Assembly (NCBI GenBank): GCA_016180165.1
Contig: JACPBU010000117.1
Coordinates: 1-5,731, forward strand
DNA length: 5,731 bases
Direction of reading: 5' to 3'
DNA from: Candidatus Woesearchaeota archaeon
Lineage (GTDB): Archaea > Nanobdellota > Nanobdellia > Woesearchaeales > JACPBV01
The translations under genes were made by a program, and so were the position numbers. Position 1 is the first letter of the stretch, and every line of letters begins with the position of its first letter. Positions 4,919 through 5,731 of the stretch are shown here, piece by piece. The notes under the pieces were generated by a model. That model was not told the DNA's origin. It worked only from the letters and a program-made list of their open reading frames with translations, and ran no database searches.

Positions 4919-5485
4919 ATGGAAGCGCTCGTGATGGAATTAAAGCCAAATATTAAAAGGGCAGCTTCAACCTCAGCCATCACCGCCCTGATTCTTATTC
5001 TTGTCGCCGTAATTGCCCTCTTCTTCATCAATGAGATCGTCAGCCTCAGTATCTTCATCGACACCTTCAATGAATTAGGCCTGAACCTTTCAGCAGCTTC
5101 AGTAAGTGCCTGGGCATCAGTTATTGTCCTACTGGGTGCCGCCCTGCTTATCACCATTCAATCGCTATCCCTCCATCACGCCAGGTTCTCTTTTTTCACA
5201 GACAGGCTGATTTATACTCCTGCTTCAGTCATTAAGCTGGCTGAGATAGAAATGCCTTATGGGATGATCGATTCTGCCAAGATAAACCGGCAGAACCTCC
5301 CAAAACACGATGGGATATTCCTTCATACGAAGATGGAAAAGAATGAAAAGATCCCCATTCCTGAGGTGGAAGATGCCGAAGAGAAAGTGTCCCAGATAAA
5401 CAGCCTGCTCAGCCAGTTTAAGATGCGCCAATTCACAAAAGCAGAGCAGGCTTACCGCATGGAGAATATCATGGAGAAGATATGA
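4919..5485 (+). CDS. Membrane protein with two helices and a probable bacterial-PH-like domain
   Basis: The protein has 188 residues from the ATG at 4919; an in-frame TTG at 4913 and ATG at 4934 are alternatives, and none has a strong ribosome binding site. Two membrane segments are clear: about 18-38 (TALILILVAVIALFFI) and 62-81 (SAWASVIVLLGAALLI). The soluble part from about 88 to 165 resembles the bacterial PH (bPH2, YdbS/YdbT-like) pattern: FSFFTDRLIYTPASV at 90-104, the MPYGMIDSAKI step at 112-122, and a final helix EKVSQINSLLSQF. The C-terminal 25 residues are charged and helical. Such proteins are membrane proteins of poorly known role, some linked to envelope integrity. The two-helix-plus-PH order fits the family, but the domain call is by eye. 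The last codons overlap a 28-bp tandem repeat. Confidence 0.8.
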   Translation: MEALVMELKPNIKRAASTSAITALILILVAVIALFFINEIVSLSIFIDTFNELGLNLSAASVSAWASVIVLLGAALLITIQSLSLHHARFSFFTDRLIYTPASVIKLAEIEMPYGMIDSAKINRQNLPKHDGIFLHTKMEKNEKIPIPEVEDAEEKVSQINSLLSQFKMRQFTKAEQAYRMENIMEKI

Positions 5486-5554
5486 TTCGGCCCATCTGAT
5501 GGAGAGGATATGTTTCGGCTAATTTGATGGAGAAACTATGATTCAGCCAAGCTG
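5471..5554 (+). repeat. Three-copy 28-bp tandem repeat spanning the stop codon
   Basis: Three units of exactly 28 bp (5471-5498, 5499-5526, 5527-5554) begin ATGGAGA and end TG, with the shared middle pattern ATATG.TTCGGC or close to it; a partial fourth copy (ATGAAATGATTT) starts at 5555. Copy 1 contains the last codons and stop of the PH-like gene (Met-Glu-Lys-Ile-stop); copies 2 and 3 repeat the same region downstream. The copies differ by several bases, so the duplication is not recent. Confidence 0.8.
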
Positions 5555-5580
5555 ATGAAATGATTTAGCGGGACATTTGA

Positions 5581-5647
5581 ATGCAACCATTCCATTCGGT
5601 CTTTGACCGGTGGTTGGAAGCAGTCTTCACTTCCAGAATGGTTGCAT
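5581..5647 (+). other. Branched RNA fold with perfect 12-bp closing stem
   Basis: ATGCAACCATTC (5581-5592) pairs without mismatch with GAATGGTTGCAT (5636-5647). Inside lie two short hairpins, CGGTC/GACCG (5597-5601 with 5605-5609) and TGGAAG/CTTCCA (5615-5620 with 5630-5635), giving a three-way junction. A competing pairing exists: CAACCA (5584-5589) with TGGTTG (5611-5616). It could be a 3'-UTR element, a small RNA, or a mobile palindromic repeat. I recognise no named family. Confidence 0.55.
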
Positions 5648-5651
5648 GCTT

Positions 5652-5725
5652 AAAAATCCGACCCGAGCGACCGAAGGGAGCGAGCAATCCTCCCATCTGT
5701 GGCTGGGGGTGGTCGGATTTTTTTT
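5652..5725 (+). terminator. Terminator-like long stem with T run (may work in both directions)
   Basis: AAAAATCCGACC (5652-5663) pairs perfectly with GGTCGGATTTTT (5711-5722), and the T run continues to 5725 (eight T). On the minus strand the same stem is followed by five T, so it could also end a converging gene beyond the window. Unlike a simple terminator, the 47-base loop is itself structured: it contains GAGCGA twice (5665-5670, 5678-5683) and a CC.CCC/GGG.GG-type pairing near 5689-5712. This may be a repeated intergenic element as well as a terminator. Confidence 0.6.
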
Positions 5726-5731
5726 GAAATT

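Larger units (their letters stand above)
5486..5731. other. 3' structured region after the cluster
   Basis: The last 246 bases contain no supportable gene on either strand. They hold, in order, the remaining copies of the 28-bp repeat, a branched inverted repeat (5581-5647) and a long terminator-like stem with internal structure (5652-5725). Confidence 0.7.

Noticed and set aside
5471..5560. C/D box guide RNA based on repeated TGATGG/TGATGA
   Set aside because: The boxes lack the purine at the first position, the 28-base spacing does not give standard D' and D boxes, and the first copy is coding.

Overview
The window most likely comes from an uncultured DPANN-type archaeon, with Woesearchaeota or a relative as my best guess. 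Four things point that way. TATA-like boxes (TTTATAAA, TTTATATA) sit at gene starts. Ribosome binding sites are of the GGTG/GGTGA kind. Two short class III signal (archaeal pilin-like) proteins share the motif GLGLGF(I/V)(K/R)GMFGKVS, which I associate with DPANN genomes. The two secreted proteins are built from archaeal-style surface domains rich in N-x-S/T sequons. The lineage is inferred from recall of such families, not from a marker gene; no rRNA, tRNA or replication gene is present.

Left half, minus strand. Positions 1-1524 hold the N-terminal 508 residues of a large secreted protein that runs off the left edge: a signal peptide, a carboxypeptidase-regulatory-like beta domain, then at least four Ig/PKD-like repeats. 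A 365-bp gap (1525-1889) contains four 16-bp iterons and an inverted fifth element, placed just upstream of a TATA-like box for that gene. Positions 1890-2972 encode a second secreted or anchored protein of 360 residues, with one beta domain and two C-terminal repeats of the 'GFNLIS...GRGYW' type, each carrying two cysteines.

Middle. The divergent gap 2973-3436 holds a TATA box at 3013-3020 that could serve both strands, two predicted RNA folds (3052-3116 and 3128-3183), a second TATA box (3290-3297) for the plus-strand genes, and a leader with a duplicated ATG-bearing 13-mer.

Right half, plus strand. Four small genes in a row encode membrane or surface proteins: two paralogous pilin-like proteins (3437-3922 and 4069-4590), a 71-residue two-helix membrane protein (4607-4822), and a 188-residue protein with two membrane helices and a probable bacterial-PH-like domain (4919-5485). 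The set looks like one transcription unit that ends in a structured 3' region: three copies of a 28-bp repeat starting inside the last codons, a 12-bp-stem branched fold (5581-5647), and a terminator-like stem followed by eight T (5652-5725).

Taken together, this is a cell-envelope locus: two adhesin-like or surface-layer-like proteins next to a compact pilin-like cluster. No assembly ATPase, platform protein or prepilin peptidase lies in the window, so those would have to be encoded elsewhere. Nearly every gene junction carries short exact tandem duplications (periods 13, 16, 17, 18 and 28 bp), the most unusual general property of this DNA.
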